Source of the DNA: Tanypteryx hageni
Taxonomy: Eukaryota; Arthropoda; Insecta; Odonata; Petaluridae
Length of the DNA: 64,000 bases
Assembly (NCBI GenBank): GCA_028673005.1
Contig: CM054116.1
Coordinates: forward strand, 27,184,473 to 27,248,472
Direction: 5' to 3'
Shown here: in pieces, positions 11,040-23,939 of the stretch
Position numbering within the stretch: the first letter of the stretch is position 1
Layout: each line of letters begins with the position of its first letter
Made by a program: the position numbers and the translations under genes
Notes under the pieces: model-generated
Database searches by the model: none
The model's input: the letters and a program-made list of their open reading frames with translations, nothing else
Told to the model about the DNA's origin: nothing

Positions 11040-11215
11040 TTATTTATTTTTAAAAATTTTATATTAGCTCATAAACAGCCGTTAACGGCCTTTTACAATG
11101 AGCGTAATAACGTTAACAAAGACGAACACACACAACCATGCCCGCGGTAGTATTCAAACTCGCGACCCTAGCATTGGGAGCTTACCACCCCTCTACCAAG
11201 GCCGGCGCTTTCGCG
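11040..11215 (-). mobile_element. tRNA-like SINE fragment
   Basis: On the minus strand a tRNA-like head runs from ~11212: TTGGTAGAGGGGTGG as a D-arm/A-box-like part, then a T-arm/B-box-like GAGTTTGAATAC near 11150-11165, followed by a unique body and an A/T-rich end (about 11030-11060). It differs from the 5275-5559 family. I see no clear target duplication, so limits are approximate. Confidence 0.5.
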
Positions 11216-13708
11216 TTAGGTGTAAGAGGAGACTGACTTAGTTTCACCCCAAAAAAGACGTAATTCATTTGAATTAATATGTTTCCTTATTTCTTACAAG
11301 TTTCATTTTGAAACAATCGCATTTATCGGACTTCGAAATTTACACGGAAGATGCATTATACCCAGATGAAGTCCAGTAATAAATTCGGTACTCCTAAAGA
11401 ATACATTTTCATAGATGATTAAGAGGTTTTGATGATAAATTTTTAGCGGTATTTAACAAATTCTGCTTCAGATTCATGTTACTTATCCATCCTTTTCTTC
11501 TTTCATGCGATAAAATTATATATATTTTGTCTTTTGATATTTTGAAGTAGCGCTTCTATAATAATTTCATTGATTTTTGTTCCTAGTAGCGCTCTCTCTC
11601 TCTCTCTCAACAGTGTGTTGCGCCTTGTTTTCCCCTTCACTTTCTCTTTTTTCCCGTTCATTTCACCCTTCCATATATCCGTCATTCCAATCTTTTTAAA
11701 CCTCGCTGTCCACTCCCACCACAAGCGCCTTCAAGCGCCCACATCGCTTCGCGTTAATTCGGGGGAAGCGGCGCTTGGGGGTTCAAAGTTCTATCAATCT
11801 TCGTCATACCGATCTTCCCATGGAATGCGTGTGTGTCTGCGAACTTTGTGATACTGAATGGCACCCCTCGACCGGAATGAACATCCCCCCAAAACCTTTT
11901 CAGCCTCGTCCGACCCTCTTCCTCTCTCTACACAGTGCCTCCCATCCATTTCACTGAAATTTAAACGGTACATTGTCGACTGAAAATTCATCCTGTTCGC
12001 TTGAATGCAGTCATTTCATCGTCTTTGACTTAATTCTTTCTCTATACTTCACGTCCCTCGACATAGACTTCTTTGGGGGTTTTCAATTATTTTAGAGTTG
12101 CGTACACGCTGTGTAGCACAATGTATCGGTTGATTGATTGTTCCAACTTGAACTTCTGCTCTTAAACGCCATTTTTTCGAATACCAAATTCACTAAAAGT
12201 ACTCTTGTGGACAAATTTTTCCTCTGAAAGTTATAGAAACAACGCTGTTCACATTTGCAACTAATGCAGCTTCCTGTGCAGCTTTATAAATTTATTTATT
12301 GCTTTATTCTGTCTTACAAATGTAAATCAAATATTTCTCCTCGCCTTTTAATGCGTATAAATTGCGTCGTTATTCCGTGTAAGAATGAAGCACTTTGGTA
12401 GTTTTGATTAATTCCTAGCCTATCCCATTATCTTATTTTCACCTGATAAATTTGACTTGTGTAAATACATTTTCTTCTATTAAATGTAAAGGTGCCCGAA
12501 ACTATAGTTATTTTTTTTAGGATATCTTGTTTCATTATCAGTATGTTACATGTACGCAAAATTAGTGTTAGAGTATATTCATGCGGCTCAATTATCGAGG
12601 AAAAGAGAAGTAAGCATAATTTTTCAATGAAGAGTGAACATTTATGTTAGTTGATAATGTAATAATAATTATCTTGTGAAACATAAACTTATTTAAACAG
12701 GTAAATGTTTTCTAATACCTTAAGCTTATAAAACTTGCATGCAAAAAGATTTATTGCAAAAGTACAGAAATTATGTTGTCGTAGCGGATTCGTTGTCTCC
12801 ACAATTTATACATTTCTGGCAACAGTAACCAAGTTATGTGCTATATATTTTCCTATACGAATAAAAACTTTTCATTTCATTTTTTTAATCCATGATATTT
12901 TTTTCGTATTTTACCATGTAATTTGAACCGTTTTACCCTTAATAAAAATGAAATACAATTTTTTTGCCAAGGCATTCGATTTAAGCTAATTAGATCCGGA
13001 GGTCTTAATAATAATCGCTTCAAAATTTCAACTATTCTTTTTTCGTTTATTTCCAGCTAAATTTTGCATAATTGCTTTGACTGGAAAACGTTGCATAATA
13101 TTTAACGGAACCATTTACTTTAAAAACTTGACTAATAACTGTGAAATTTCATTATTAATTTTTGTAGCGCAGACATCACTTCTTTCTTTAAATAAAAATT
13201 ATTTTTGTGCGTTTTTATCTCACCTAGTCCAAAGTTTCTTCTTTAAATAATCCTAGCTCTTAATTTCGTCACAGTAATTTTGAAAATTACCGCAAGGCCA
13301 ATGAATCCATCGATTTTCGCAAAATATATGGCAAAAATGCTGCTGTCAGAAAAATGTGGACTCTTCGGCCGAATTATTTTTTGGTGTCCTCATCTCCAAT
13401 TGAGCAACATATTCTCATCATTGCACAATTAGTGGCGCCACGAAAGAGAGGCGGGGGAGGAAGAAAACGAATTGTCGGCCATTAAAACGGGAATTTAAAC
13501 CTTTTACCATGCCGACTGGTTTCGTTCATGTGTCAGTGTGTGCGCGCGTAATATTATCGTAGCGAGTGGATGGTATCAGGGCGCTCAGAGGGATGAACGC
13601 ACTCCCTCCTCGTCCCTTTCCATCCTCCCCCTTTCCCTCTTACCCCGACTCTATATGCCACGGTAACCGTTAAATTAGGCATACACCCGATCACCCCTTC
13701 CGGACGCC
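11216..13708. other. AT-rich spacer with minor TC-rich patch
   Basis: TC-rich patch at about 11590-11700. From ~13430 the base composition rises in GC and CpG up to the assembly gap. No gene supported. Confidence 0.55.
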
Positions 13709-14208
13709 NNNNNNNNNNNNNNNNNNNNNNNNNNNNNNNNNNNNNNNNNNNNNNNNNNNNNNNNNNNNNNNNNNNNNNNNNNNNNNNNNNNNNNNNNNNN
13801 NNNNNNNNNNNNNNNNNNNNNNNNNNNNNNNNNNNNNNNNNNNNNNNNNNNNNNNNNNNNNNNNNNNNNNNNNNNNNNNNNNNNNNNNNNNNNNNNNNNN
13901 NNNNNNNNNNNNNNNNNNNNNNNNNNNNNNNNNNNNNNNNNNNNNNNNNNNNNNNNNNNNNNNNNNNNNNNNNNNNNNNNNNNNNNNNNNNNNNNNNNNN
14001 NNNNNNNNNNNNNNNNNNNNNNNNNNNNNNNNNNNNNNNNNNNNNNNNNNNNNNNNNNNNNNNNNNNNNNNNNNNNNNNNNNNNNNNNNNNNNNNNNNNN
14101 NNNNNNNNNNNNNNNNNNNNNNNNNNNNNNNNNNNNNNNNNNNNNNNNNNNNNNNNNNNNNNNNNNNNNNNNNNNNNNNNNNNNNNNNNNNNNNNNNNNN
14201 NNNNNNNN
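13709..14208. other. Assembly gap (500 N)
   Basis: Exactly 500 N, a conventional scaffold gap of unknown true size. Confidence 1.
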
Positions 14209-14380
14209 GTGATTATTTAAAGCGAAGGGATATTTTAATAACCTTTACTCGCAAAACTTTCCAAAATTTTCTTGTATTGCGTGTCATCGCCTAAAAGAAC
14301 AATAATTTCTCTTCAGGAATGCCGCCATTTATAACCCTGATCTTACAAGTTTCATAAGTCATCTGCTACCTCTCTCGATT
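14209..14380. other. Short AT-rich spacer
   Basis: Nothing recognised. Confidence 0.5.
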
Positions 14381-15720
14381 CGAAAATTCCCTTGGAATTC
14401 TCACGGTACAATCTTTTCAAACACTTCTCACCCTAACCCCACACGTCTCCTTCTCTCTATATATTTATATCTCGACAAATATTATCCATCTCTTTCGCCT
14501 CAACCTCCTTCCTTTTTTTCTCGTCTCCTCCACCTTTATCCCTCTCCCTTCTCACTGCCACGTTTCTTATCTCAATTCTTCTCGCACCAGTATCCTCTTT
14601 CCTATCACCAGCAGCAGCGGTTACCGCGCCTCGGTATTAAGGGATCCAACAGTGGCGTGCCTAGCCATCCACCTCCGCCAACTTTTTCCCTTCACACCTA
14701 AAGCTCCCATCTACATTTCCTGCCCTCCTCCAGCTCTTCATTTCCATTTCATCTCCGCCCCTCCGCTTTCTCCGCGTCTTCATCCAATCGCGTGTCGTAT
14801 ATAAATCCCCCGTTCCACCTCCCTTCTCCGCACCATCTCTTTTATCTCCTCTTTCCTCTCGCTCTATTCCTCTTTCGTGCACCTCTCCTCCCCGCGGAAA
14901 CTCCTCCTCCCCTTCTTTCCTCCGTTCTCTCCTTCCTCTCTCCCCTCCTCCTCCCTCTCCCTTTACAGTTCCTGCTTTCCTTATCCCGTCCCTTATTCCG
15001 GTCAAACAGCACAGAGAAGAATGAAATCAACAACCGCAAGCTTGAAAACTCTCTCGATTCCTGGTCCCGTCCTGCGTCATACCGATTCCTTCTCCTCCTT
15101 GCTCCTTACCGCCACAAACGCTACCCGAAAAAAGCTTTTCTTTCCCTCTATTCTAATTTTTATAGAGCGCCTTTCCACATAACTCGTTTTTTAAGCTATG
15201 CTACGCTTCGCCACTCCCGGCTTTCCTCCCTCTATCAAACATATCTTTCGCTATCCTACCGTCCTTTTCTCGTCTCCCTATTTCATCCGCCTCCACTCTA
15301 TTCCGCCCTTCTCCAGCCCATCAAACCCTTATCTCAACCTATCAAACCTTATCCCACCCAATTTTAAGACCTTCCATCCAATCATGATCTTTTCCCATCC
15401 CTTTTCTCCGCCTATTTTTCATCCCTTCCTATTCTCCATGTTGCTGTCCTTCTCTGCCGGCCTCGAGAATTTTCCGGCGGCTCTTCCTCTTGGGATACGC
15501 CCTCCTCCTTCCTTCTGTTCTATTCTTTACCAGCCCTTTTTGCCATCTCTCATACTTTCGCGGAATGTCTGTCGATCCTCGAATTTTACTTCTCCGTTCT
15601 TTATTCCGTCTTTCTTTCACCCTCTCTTTCCCCACTTGCTTGTCTTCTTCTTTCACTCGGGCATCTTCCGTTTTTCGTATTTATGCCTATCCTCTTCATT
15701 TTCCTTTATTTGCCTTAATT
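14381..15720. other. 1.3-kb pyrimidine-rich block
   Basis: The plus strand is C/T-rich for about 1.34 kb with few purine interruptions. Long open frames occur in several frames at once (191 codons at 14792-15367, 233 codons at 15198-15899, and 114 codons on the minus strand at 14661-15005). All are Ser/Leu/Phe/Pro-rich or Arg/Glu/Gly-rich, the signature of TC/GA DNA with few stop codons. CAGTGGCGTGCCTAG at about 14651 resembles a hAT terminal repeat, but no partner end is seen. Confidence 0.65.
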
Positions 15721-17500
15721 CCGTAACTACTCTAGTCCTTGTCGTATTTTTATTCCATTTCAATTGTTTTAATAGCATTAGTTTTGTTACGTTTGAAATC
15801 TTAAAACAATATGCAATTATCAAATGTCTTAATTTTTATAGATTTTTCGAACAAATAAAATCACATTCTCCTTATGCCAACAGTGATTATAAGCAATAAG
15901 TTTATTGGTCGAAATTTCTGCTATGATTTCCAAATAATAAATTGGTGAGTTGCATAGAAAAACCAAGGAGTAAAAAGGAGGTCGTCACGTTATCATCTGA
16001 GGGAGAATCTAAAGACCGATAAAGAGAAACAAATTTCTAGGAAAAAAATCGGAATATGGTTTATAAAACTTTGTATAGTACAAAAAGAACAACGATTTAA
16101 ATCTAACAATATGCGAAAAGAATAATGGAAATATCTATCCTTAAAACGGTATATGATACTAGGTATTGAGGAAGATTGAAATTTCTAGGAACTCGTTAAA
16201 GCCACAGAAGAATAGCACGTATGAAGTAAAAATAGAACATGAGGGAAGAGAATAAAATTTAATGTACGGAAAAAGAATAAAATTTGAATAGAGATAGGAC
16301 ACGATCGTATCACAGGAAAAAGCTAAAATATTCCGGAAAAAACATGAGATTTATTACTTTGATGAGTACAACGCGAGAAACAAGCTAAAATTTTTCTAAA
16401 ACGGTATTGTTATAAAAAGTGATAACGTCTAAGCAAACTCCAATTTGCAAAACTGGGTCTCTTTGGACAGATGGGACAAAATTTTATGAGAGAGTAAGGA
16501 GAACAGAGTAAGGTCGAAAGGAATGCTACGAAATATTTATGAAGTTACAAATAAATAAATAAATCCCCTGGCGATGAGAAAGAGCTCATTCGGTACAGTC
16601 TCAAACAGATGAATACGTAAAATGGTTGGATCGGGTTGATAGGTTGAAGGCCCTTGAAAATTTATTTGTATCAACTAGCAAGGGTCGATGATGGAATAGA
16701 CAACTTTTTTGAAAATTAAATATTGAGTAATAATTCAGGCAAACTTTTTTTGCGTTCTTTGCACACAGTGCACGGAATGAATAAAAAAGCTTTCGTCCGT
16801 CCGTCCTCATCTTTCATGTCATAAACTTGACTGATATTAACAAGATTTGACATAGAAAGGCTGCTCTAAAAGTTGTCGAGCGAGTTTCTTTCTCACCCAT
16901 CCATTAGAAAATGCCCTTACAAGAATATCTGATTTGTAACAACAAATTATAACAATTTTTAGATAAATTCCTGGCTTAAGATTGGATTGCACTATCGTAA
17001 TAGTATAAGGAAAAGAACGCACATGGATATTTTGTGTATTTTACACGGAGTACATCCTTCCTCCCTTATTAATATTTGGCCTTATAATATTTTTTATTTT
17101 TCTACCTTTTACGTAAGTTACCAGATGATGAGATAATGCTCGTTGATTATATTTATACTTATGCAAAATACATAAAAGAAAATATACATAAGCAATTTAT
17201 TGTTAACTGGAATATCCTGACTCCGATGTGTAGGAAATATTTTAGAGTGTTATATCACTCAAATTAATTTAATTTATTCTTAAAAATGAAACCTTTTCCT
17301 TTAGTGAAATATAAGTGTCCATTTTCAATTAAATTTTTCAAAATACACTCAATTTCAGATCACATGATTTTGTTTTCTAGAAAGGAATTTTCGTCTTTAT
17401 TTATTTTAGCTAATGTTTCGAAAGTGCTGGTATTGCAGCGTCACTACCAAAGGTCCTCCTCATCGCCGATAATTCCAGCAGCACCATTAAGCGAATTTTC
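15721..17500. other. AT-rich spacer
   Basis: No supported feature. Short frames on both strands lack motifs. Confidence 0.55.
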
Positions 17501-18790
17501 TGAAACCCTTCATCAAACGCAATTCTTTCCACGCCCCCTCCCCCCGTGCGTTTTTTTACTCCCGTGTAATTTGTACGGAACTTTGGTCCTTGTCCGTTTT
17601 TTTCCCTTTTCGTTTCTCCTAGGGCGCAACATTTGTTGAAAGTTAACGCGAGGATATTTTTCCTCGAATAAAAAATGAGAAGCTATATTTATAAAAAAAA
17701 GGAGGAACGGAAAAAAATGAAATGTATTTCATTGCCTCGGCATTTCGAGAAAAGTGAGCCAATCTCCTTTTTATCAGGCTTACTTCCGGGTTCCGCTTGC
17801 CTGCCTCTGGAAGAAGAAACATCTTAAAAGTAGCTGTTAGCGCTCTCGCATCCAAACCCAACCCACCTCCCACCTCCCTCCTCCCAACTCACCCTCTCTC
17901 TCTCTCTTCTCTTTCCATCTCTCTCAATCTATTTCTTCCCATAAAGGGCTGGAGGAGATACACGGCCTAGCGGAATTGAAGGGATGGTGAGGAGGGAGAG
18001 GAGGGATTGGGAGGCGGAGACCAAAGAATAGGTGGGAGGTTTTGAAGAGAGAGAGAGAGAGGGATAGACGGTGTCTTAAGCGTCGCTCGTGGCCGGCAGC
18101 AGAGGGAAAAGGCGTGTGCGTGGGCGCGGGAGGAATCGTGGGGTGAGCTGGAGAAGCCGGTGCGAAAAATCTTATTTCCACCTCTTTCTCCCATTCATCC
18201 GTCCTTTCCTTTTCCCGATTTCCTTTGCTCGTGCTTTTTCCGCTACCTTGGTTCCCTCTCCCTTTTCTCGCTCCAGAAAGAGAACGAAAGATAAGAGGAG
18301 AGGAGTAAAGAATCAAAAATACGCCCACTTTCCACCTCCCGACCACTCTCTCTCCCTCTCTCATCATCCATTGTCTACCCCGGGGCTATTTTTAGGGTGC
18401 ACCCTTATCCCACTCCCTAGTCTTCTCTTCCTCTCTCTGGAAAATCTTCTCTTATTTCCCTCCTTGCATCAGAAACATTTTGCATGCCTCGAGAAACATT
18501 TCGCTTGCTTTCTTTCTTTCTCTCGCACTTAATGCAAAACCAATAACTCTCCTTAAGCCTCGGAGAGTTTGAGAGAGGAAGAGAGAGAGGGAATGAAGGG
18601 ATGCGAAGTGAGAACCGGTAGAGCGAAACGATTCCATTTGAAATTTTTATTCGCCTAATGGGTGGTAAGGAGAGTGTGAGGTGAGGGGAGGAGGTGGATC
18701 TAATGGGTCTCTGTGTGCGCACTCGCTTAGCCATGCATTTAGTTATTGTGAAATTTCTCTCTCTCACTTTTCAGAACGTCTCTTTTGAGA
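17501..18790. other. Strand-switching purine/pyrimidine block
   Basis: TC-rich at ~17850-17935, GA-rich at ~17945-18065, TC-rich at ~18175-18480 and GA-rich at ~18560-18700. At least three strand switches fall within 0.9 kb. Open frames of up to 147 codons on both strands are low in complexity and not called. Confidence 0.6.
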
Positions 18791-19647
18791 GAGCCTCTGA
18801 ATTTTCATTCGCTCTTTAGAGATTGATGGAATTATTGAGAGCAATCGATATCGCCGCGCGTGATTTTCAAGAGTTCAAGAGAGTGTTCAATTCTACGCTT
18901 TAAAAAGTTTTGAACCTTTAATTAGCCGCAAAATGAATTCGTGGAAAAAATAGTTAATAGTTAATGAATAATGGCTTTTGAATTTCATTTTTTCGTTTAA
19001 AACATTCAATTTTAATAAAAAGTAATATTTCTACCGATGTATATAACCGGCAAAATTAAAATTACTATATTAAAATTCATTTCTTTTTGAAGATTTCTCT
19101 GAGGACACAAATTAATAGTTGTCTATATTGTTAAATTATTTCCAGTCCCTTCGTTTCATAAGTTTTGAGTTTATACTGCTATATTTGGAATACCTTAATA
19201 TTTAGTATGTCTATAGTTTTCATTGATTCTTTTAAAAAACAATTTCATCTACCTCTTTTGGCAATTTCTGTTTTTCCTATAATGGATTACAAAATAGATT
19301 TATTCATAAAATATTTCTAATTCATTAAATTTTTATGAGAACTAACGGGTTTTGATAATTCATAGGCTAATACAAGTAAAATCTATCGCTATTTAGTTTT
19401 GCGAAACCAAAATATCTTGTCATTTATTGTAACAAAATATAGGGATTTAGGCACTTAAGTATATTTGATTCTTCTGTTACCTTTCATTATTCTTATTTTT
19501 TAATATTCAAAACATTTTTCTGTAGTTGCGCTTAAAATAAAAATTCGTTGGCGAGCCCTATGAAAGAAATACGGTTGTCTCACCAAAGGTCACCGTAATT
19601 TCAAGGATACCTTTTGTTGTATACTAGCGTAATTGCTAGTCATATAT

Positions 19648-19763
19648 GACGGGTATGCGTGAATTAAGTGTTAAGTTAAAATTGAAATAATAATTAATGA
19701 AACCAACTTTTGTATGCACTAAAAAGCAAGCAATAATATTCAGGTAATTGTGTGTTCCAGAGA
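19648..19763 (+). repeat. Direct repeat, copy 1
   Basis: Shares the core GGGTATGCGTGAATTAAG, then GTTAAAATTGAAATAA and TAATGAAACCAACTTT, with 20338-20445. It has about 11 extra bases (TGTATGCACTA) in the middle. The family is unknown and no end structure is seen. Confidence 0.8.
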
Positions 19764-20337
19764 GTTAAAATAGTTTTGGGCGAATAGAAATTGTTTCACG
19801 AAGAAATACATTACGCTATACAATTCTTATACGCAAAAATTATTTTTAAACTTTGTAACATTTAATTTTTCCTCTCTCTACCTCTGTCTCTCTCTTTATC
19901 TCTCTTCTTATCTCTCTCTCTCGTATTAAAGCATTCAATGCACGCATTCCTTACGCATTCTTCTATGAAAACCGAATTGCACCACACTAAGAATTATTAT
20001 TATTAAACATTTCTTCTCCCCCATTAGCTTGTGCATCAATAAAAATATAACATACTTTTAATGACTAAATACTGCAAAACGATGTATCAGAAATGATTAC
20101 AGGGAAATATTCAATTTATATTAAGTGATTTATTTCTAATCAGTTTAGAAAATTATTTAAAACAGTAGTAATATTTACGTTTATGTTCTTTTCTTCGCTG
20201 TAGATAATCCATCTGCCATGCATGCGTAAGGAATTAAATGTATGTTGTAATTATAGCAGATATTATTTACTTCAGTAGACAATAAGACTATTGACGTTGA
20301 CAACAGTTAGGTAGCTATGCATGAATTTTTAAAATAT

Positions 20338-20445
20338 GAGGGGTATGCGTGAATTAAGGGCTAAGTTAAAATTGAAATAATTATTAATGAAACCAACTTT
20401 AAAAAGGAAGCAATAAATATAAAATTCACATAATTGTGTGTTCCT
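20338..20445 (+). repeat. Direct repeat, copy 2
   Basis: Second copy, same orientation, about 690 bases downstream. Between the copies a related inverted piece, ATGCGTAAGGAAT, occurs near 20222 and, inverted, near 19945. Confidence 0.8.
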
Positions 20446-20785
20446 ATTAGTTACCATGTGATAAAATGTAACAACAAAGAACTTTAAACAGCAATCCATT
20501 TACATCCATATCCTATATGCTTATTTATGTATTTTTAGTTGTACATATTTACCATGAGATAAAATGTATGCTAAATTCTGATTGTGATGAGGAATATAAA
20601 TTGATATATTTTATCATTTGTTAAAATTAAATAGCGATTGAAATATTAAAATTAAACAGATTTAACTTCTTATTTATTTATCGCATTTTTTCATGGGAAA
20701 TAAGGTTAAACTTCCCCCAGATATAATTGGCTTTTCGGCAGTCAATCAGATTTTTCAGATTGAGTTACCAACTAAATTAGCTTAC

Positions 20786-20811
20786 TATATATATATATAT
20801 ATATATATATA
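20786..20811. repeat. (TA)13 microsatellite
   Basis: Perfect TA run; no mobile element end recognised beside it. Confidence 0.9.
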
Positions 20812-22370
20812 GGAGGATTGTAAATATATCTTTCTATGAGTTATTCTGATAAAAATGAAAAATATGTGGCTTAAATACATTTGCTACTGATTACTTTCTG
20901 AAAGGCTTAAAAACCCTCTTTCTGCTCCATTTAAATCGAAATATTGAAATTTATATAGCCTACAGTCCTTCTCGATTTGCCTAAAAATTTATGGGCAAAC
21001 TGATAAAATTATAATAGATTTTATAAACATAAAATGCAATACAAATATATCATATTTAATGGACCGTCAAGATATGTTATAATTGCGAAAATCATTCGTA
21101 TTTTATGGAAATAATACGTAAAAAAAGGTCAAAGGTATGCCGGGCCTTGGGCATAGTACCTGTCACAGACAATTTCGTCAAACCTTAATTGAATTCCTTT
21201 TATTACTGATTAAATATCCCAAAGGATAGGAAAAAATTGAAATTTATAATCATTCGCGAGTTTCTGGGCGATTTAAGAGTAAAGAAAGTCTCAAAATGTA
21301 TTCACTGTCATCAATAAGACAAAATGTTTTTGCAAGATTCTCCTTTAGAAATGTTAGTGAAGAATCATTTCGTTCGCATATTTGATGATCATTCATGTAG
21401 TAGCGCAATAGTTGAGTAAGCCAGTCATTTCAGCGGCAGAGTAACATTCATCGGCGGTTATCTATTGGTTGAACATTGCATAAGGTTTTCAAGGTATGAT
21501 AGGCAAAGCTAAAAAAATATGTAAAAACTAACAGCATAAAAATTGCTATGAAACTTAATTTATGAAACACTTGACAAATCCAATATGAGAAATTTGACAA
21601 CAGAACTTTAGTAGTGTTTCCAATTACAGTTTTGTAAAATGCACACATTCGCAGAAATTTTTTATTACAAATGTAATTTATGGCATTGATAGCCTTACTT
21701 AACGATTACAATTATTTTAATGGAGGTCTTGTTTTTACTTAAGATGGTTGCAACTTTATCATTAAAAGGAATTAATGAAGGGATTCTTTTACAGGAAAAA
21801 TGGACGTCTACGATGAATACCTCTAAAAAACATTAAGGATGATAAATCATTAATTAATTAATGTTAAGGTTGGAATTCGCTGTACCTCTAGGCTTCCCGT
21901 CAATATAACAACTGTATGCGTCATAAATATTTTCCACTCGTATTTTTAAGTGTTTCATACCAGCACTGTACTATTTTATCCGTTTTGGCCGAAGTTAATT
22001 TTGGGTGGTATTGATTTATTTGGAATTACATGCAATGCTACGTACGGAAAATAGCATTTGTTCACCGTATGAAACCATTTATTATCAATCTCGTTTCATA
22101 ATAACCTGTTAAATTAGAAGTGAGAAAAGATTATTATAGTCGTATCTAGTTCTAAGATAGAATGATAAGGAGGTTGGACAAAATACCTAAGAATCGGATT
22201 TTAGATGTGTCGCTCTTGGCTCACTGTAATCAACAATAAAATATCGGCATCTTCATCTCTACACATCTATTTCAAGCGACGCATACTTCCGATCATTCTT
22301 CGTCATTGAATTCTTTAAAGCCGAAATACACGTCCCGGCGTCACTCTCTACCTCTCTTTTTAATATCATA
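20812..22370. other. AT-rich spacer
   Basis: A 66-codon minus-strand frame at 21448-21648 is hydrophobic, but AT-rich DNA gives this by chance. Nothing else seen. Confidence 0.5.
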
Positions 22371-23300
22371 TCGTGCGATCCGCTTTGAAACAAGAAGATG
22401 GGAAGCGGCAGTCTGAGGAAAGGAGGAGGCTCTGACGATGACAACCAACCTGTTGAAAAGGGTTCTGGGAAGGGTAGGGTAGACATGAAAGAAAGAGAAG
22501 GGAGAGGAGGAGGAGGTGGGCGGAATAATGAGGAGATGAAGGAGAAGAGATAGAAGGGTACACGAATAAAGGGAGGGAGAGAGAGAGGGAGAGAGAAAGA
22601 GAGCGGGAGATAAAATGAGAGGTTATAGTTTCGAGGAAATAGAGGCAAGGAATGTGCCAATATTGAAGTGGAATTGAGGCGGAGAGAAAGGCTGAGGGAG
22701 AGAGCTGTTTAGAGGAAAAATGAGGACGGTAGAGAGAACAATAATTTGGAACGGAAGGATAGGTATCTACTACAGAATTTTTTTAAGTCTGCAGATAGGA
22801 TTGAGGTAATATTTTCCTTTTTTCACCCTCGGACGGATGGAAATTAGAGAAAGGTGGCCGAGGTGGGCCGAGATCATCGTCATATTGGATTCCGGAGCGG
22901 TTCGGTTGGCGCGAAGCTTTTTGCCGCTACACGTTGGGGATTTTTGCGCAAAGGATAAAAGGCAGGATGGGAGAAAGGGCTTAGTTGATTGGAATGGGGC
23001 GGGGAGAGAGAGAGAGAGAGGGAGAAATGAAGTTGATCTCTGTACTTATTTATTATTCTATTTTTCCCAACCTTTTTCTTCGAAGCGGGGATAAAATGCG
23101 GGCGAAAAAAAGAGAAAGCAAAACGTATTAAGGGTACAGCGGAAGAAAATTGAGCTTAGGGATTTTTTTAAATCGGTTAGAACGAAGGAATTAAAAAAGG
23201 GGGTTGACAGAAGGGAGAAGTAATTGATACGGGTTGTGATGGAGAAAAAGAGAAGGGACGGAGAGGAAATTGGAGGAAAAAAAGAGGAGAATATATTGAG
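22371..23300 (+). other. Purine-rich block
   Basis: GA-rich on the plus strand at ~22390-22735 and ~22960-23290, with a CpG-containing stretch between them. Opposite-strand frames (133 and 105 codons) are Ser/Leu/Pro/Phe-rich artefacts. Confidence 0.6.
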
Positions 23301-23935
23301 GGAAATAACAGTGTAGCTAGGGCAAAAAGCATTTCTATTGCTTTCTACGCACATTTGCCAAAGAACAAGCAACATCGTTGACTATTCAAGTATTTTATTT
23401 AATTCAGTATAACATATTTAAAATCCTAATCACTGCTCACAGGGTTTTCGCGCATTTAGAAATATTTAGTAACCAAACAATGCGAAAAAATTTTAAAAGA
23501 AGAAACAAGGTAGCATTAGAAAAAATAAGTCAAATAATAGCAATTCAAGTAGGTTTATTAATCAATAACACAGCCAGGTTTCAACGCAATTACGTCATCA
23601 TCATCAGGTAAATATATCACAAATTTCATGACGTAGTTCCGTCGTGTTATTGATTGATATGGTGAATTGTTACATAGTTACCTGCCTTTTTTGTTGTAAA
23701 TTACGAAGGTCCACAAAGTTAAGGCTTCCCTAGTGGTTATAAAACTGGCATTATTTTGATATTTTAAATTGACTAGTCGTTTTCAGTTAGCGTAATAATT
23801 TACTGATGGACGCTAAGATTGTTCAAATAAAGAAAATAAAATTGAGCGTGGTGTTTTAAATAATAAGTTAATTGGCCAAATAAGATATATTAATTAATGA
23901 TTGTTTTAAAGTTTAAAATGCGTGGAATCATCGCT
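23301..23935. other. AT-rich spacer with nested inverted repeats
   Basis: Contains the foldback at 23561-23654. No gene supported. Confidence 0.55.
23561..23654. repeat. Nested inverted repeat (foldback)
   Basis: ATCAATAACAC (23561-23571) and GTGTTATTGAT (23644-23654) are perfect inverses. Inside them TACGTCAT and ATGACGTA form a second inverted pair. The CTGATGATGATG piece on the minus strand recalls Penelope-type ribozyme regions, but a hammerhead fold does not close. Confidence 0.6.
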
Positions 23936-23939
23936 TTAA

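Larger units (their letters stand above)
18791..20785. other. AT-rich spacer with a direct repeat pair
   Basis: Holds the repeats at 19648-19763 and 20338-20445 and a TC-rich patch near 19870-19925. No gene supported. Confidence 0.55.

Noticed and set aside
14650..14667. CAGTGGCGTGCCTAG as a hAT terminal repeat
   Set aside because: Single end only; no inverted partner or 8-bp duplication found.
14792..15899. Long plus-strand frames of 191 and 233 codons
   Set aside because: They lie in a C/T-rich block where stop codons are rare; other frames are open too, and the peptides are Ser/Leu/Phe/Pro low-complexity without domains.
21448..21648. 66-codon hydrophobic minus-strand frame as a receptor fragment
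   Set aside because: AT-rich DNA readily encodes Phe/Leu/Ile/Tyr-rich peptides; no family motif.
23575..23605. Fourth hammerhead ribozyme
   Set aside because: CTGATGA and GAAA boxes exist on the minus strand, but helices I and III do not pair.
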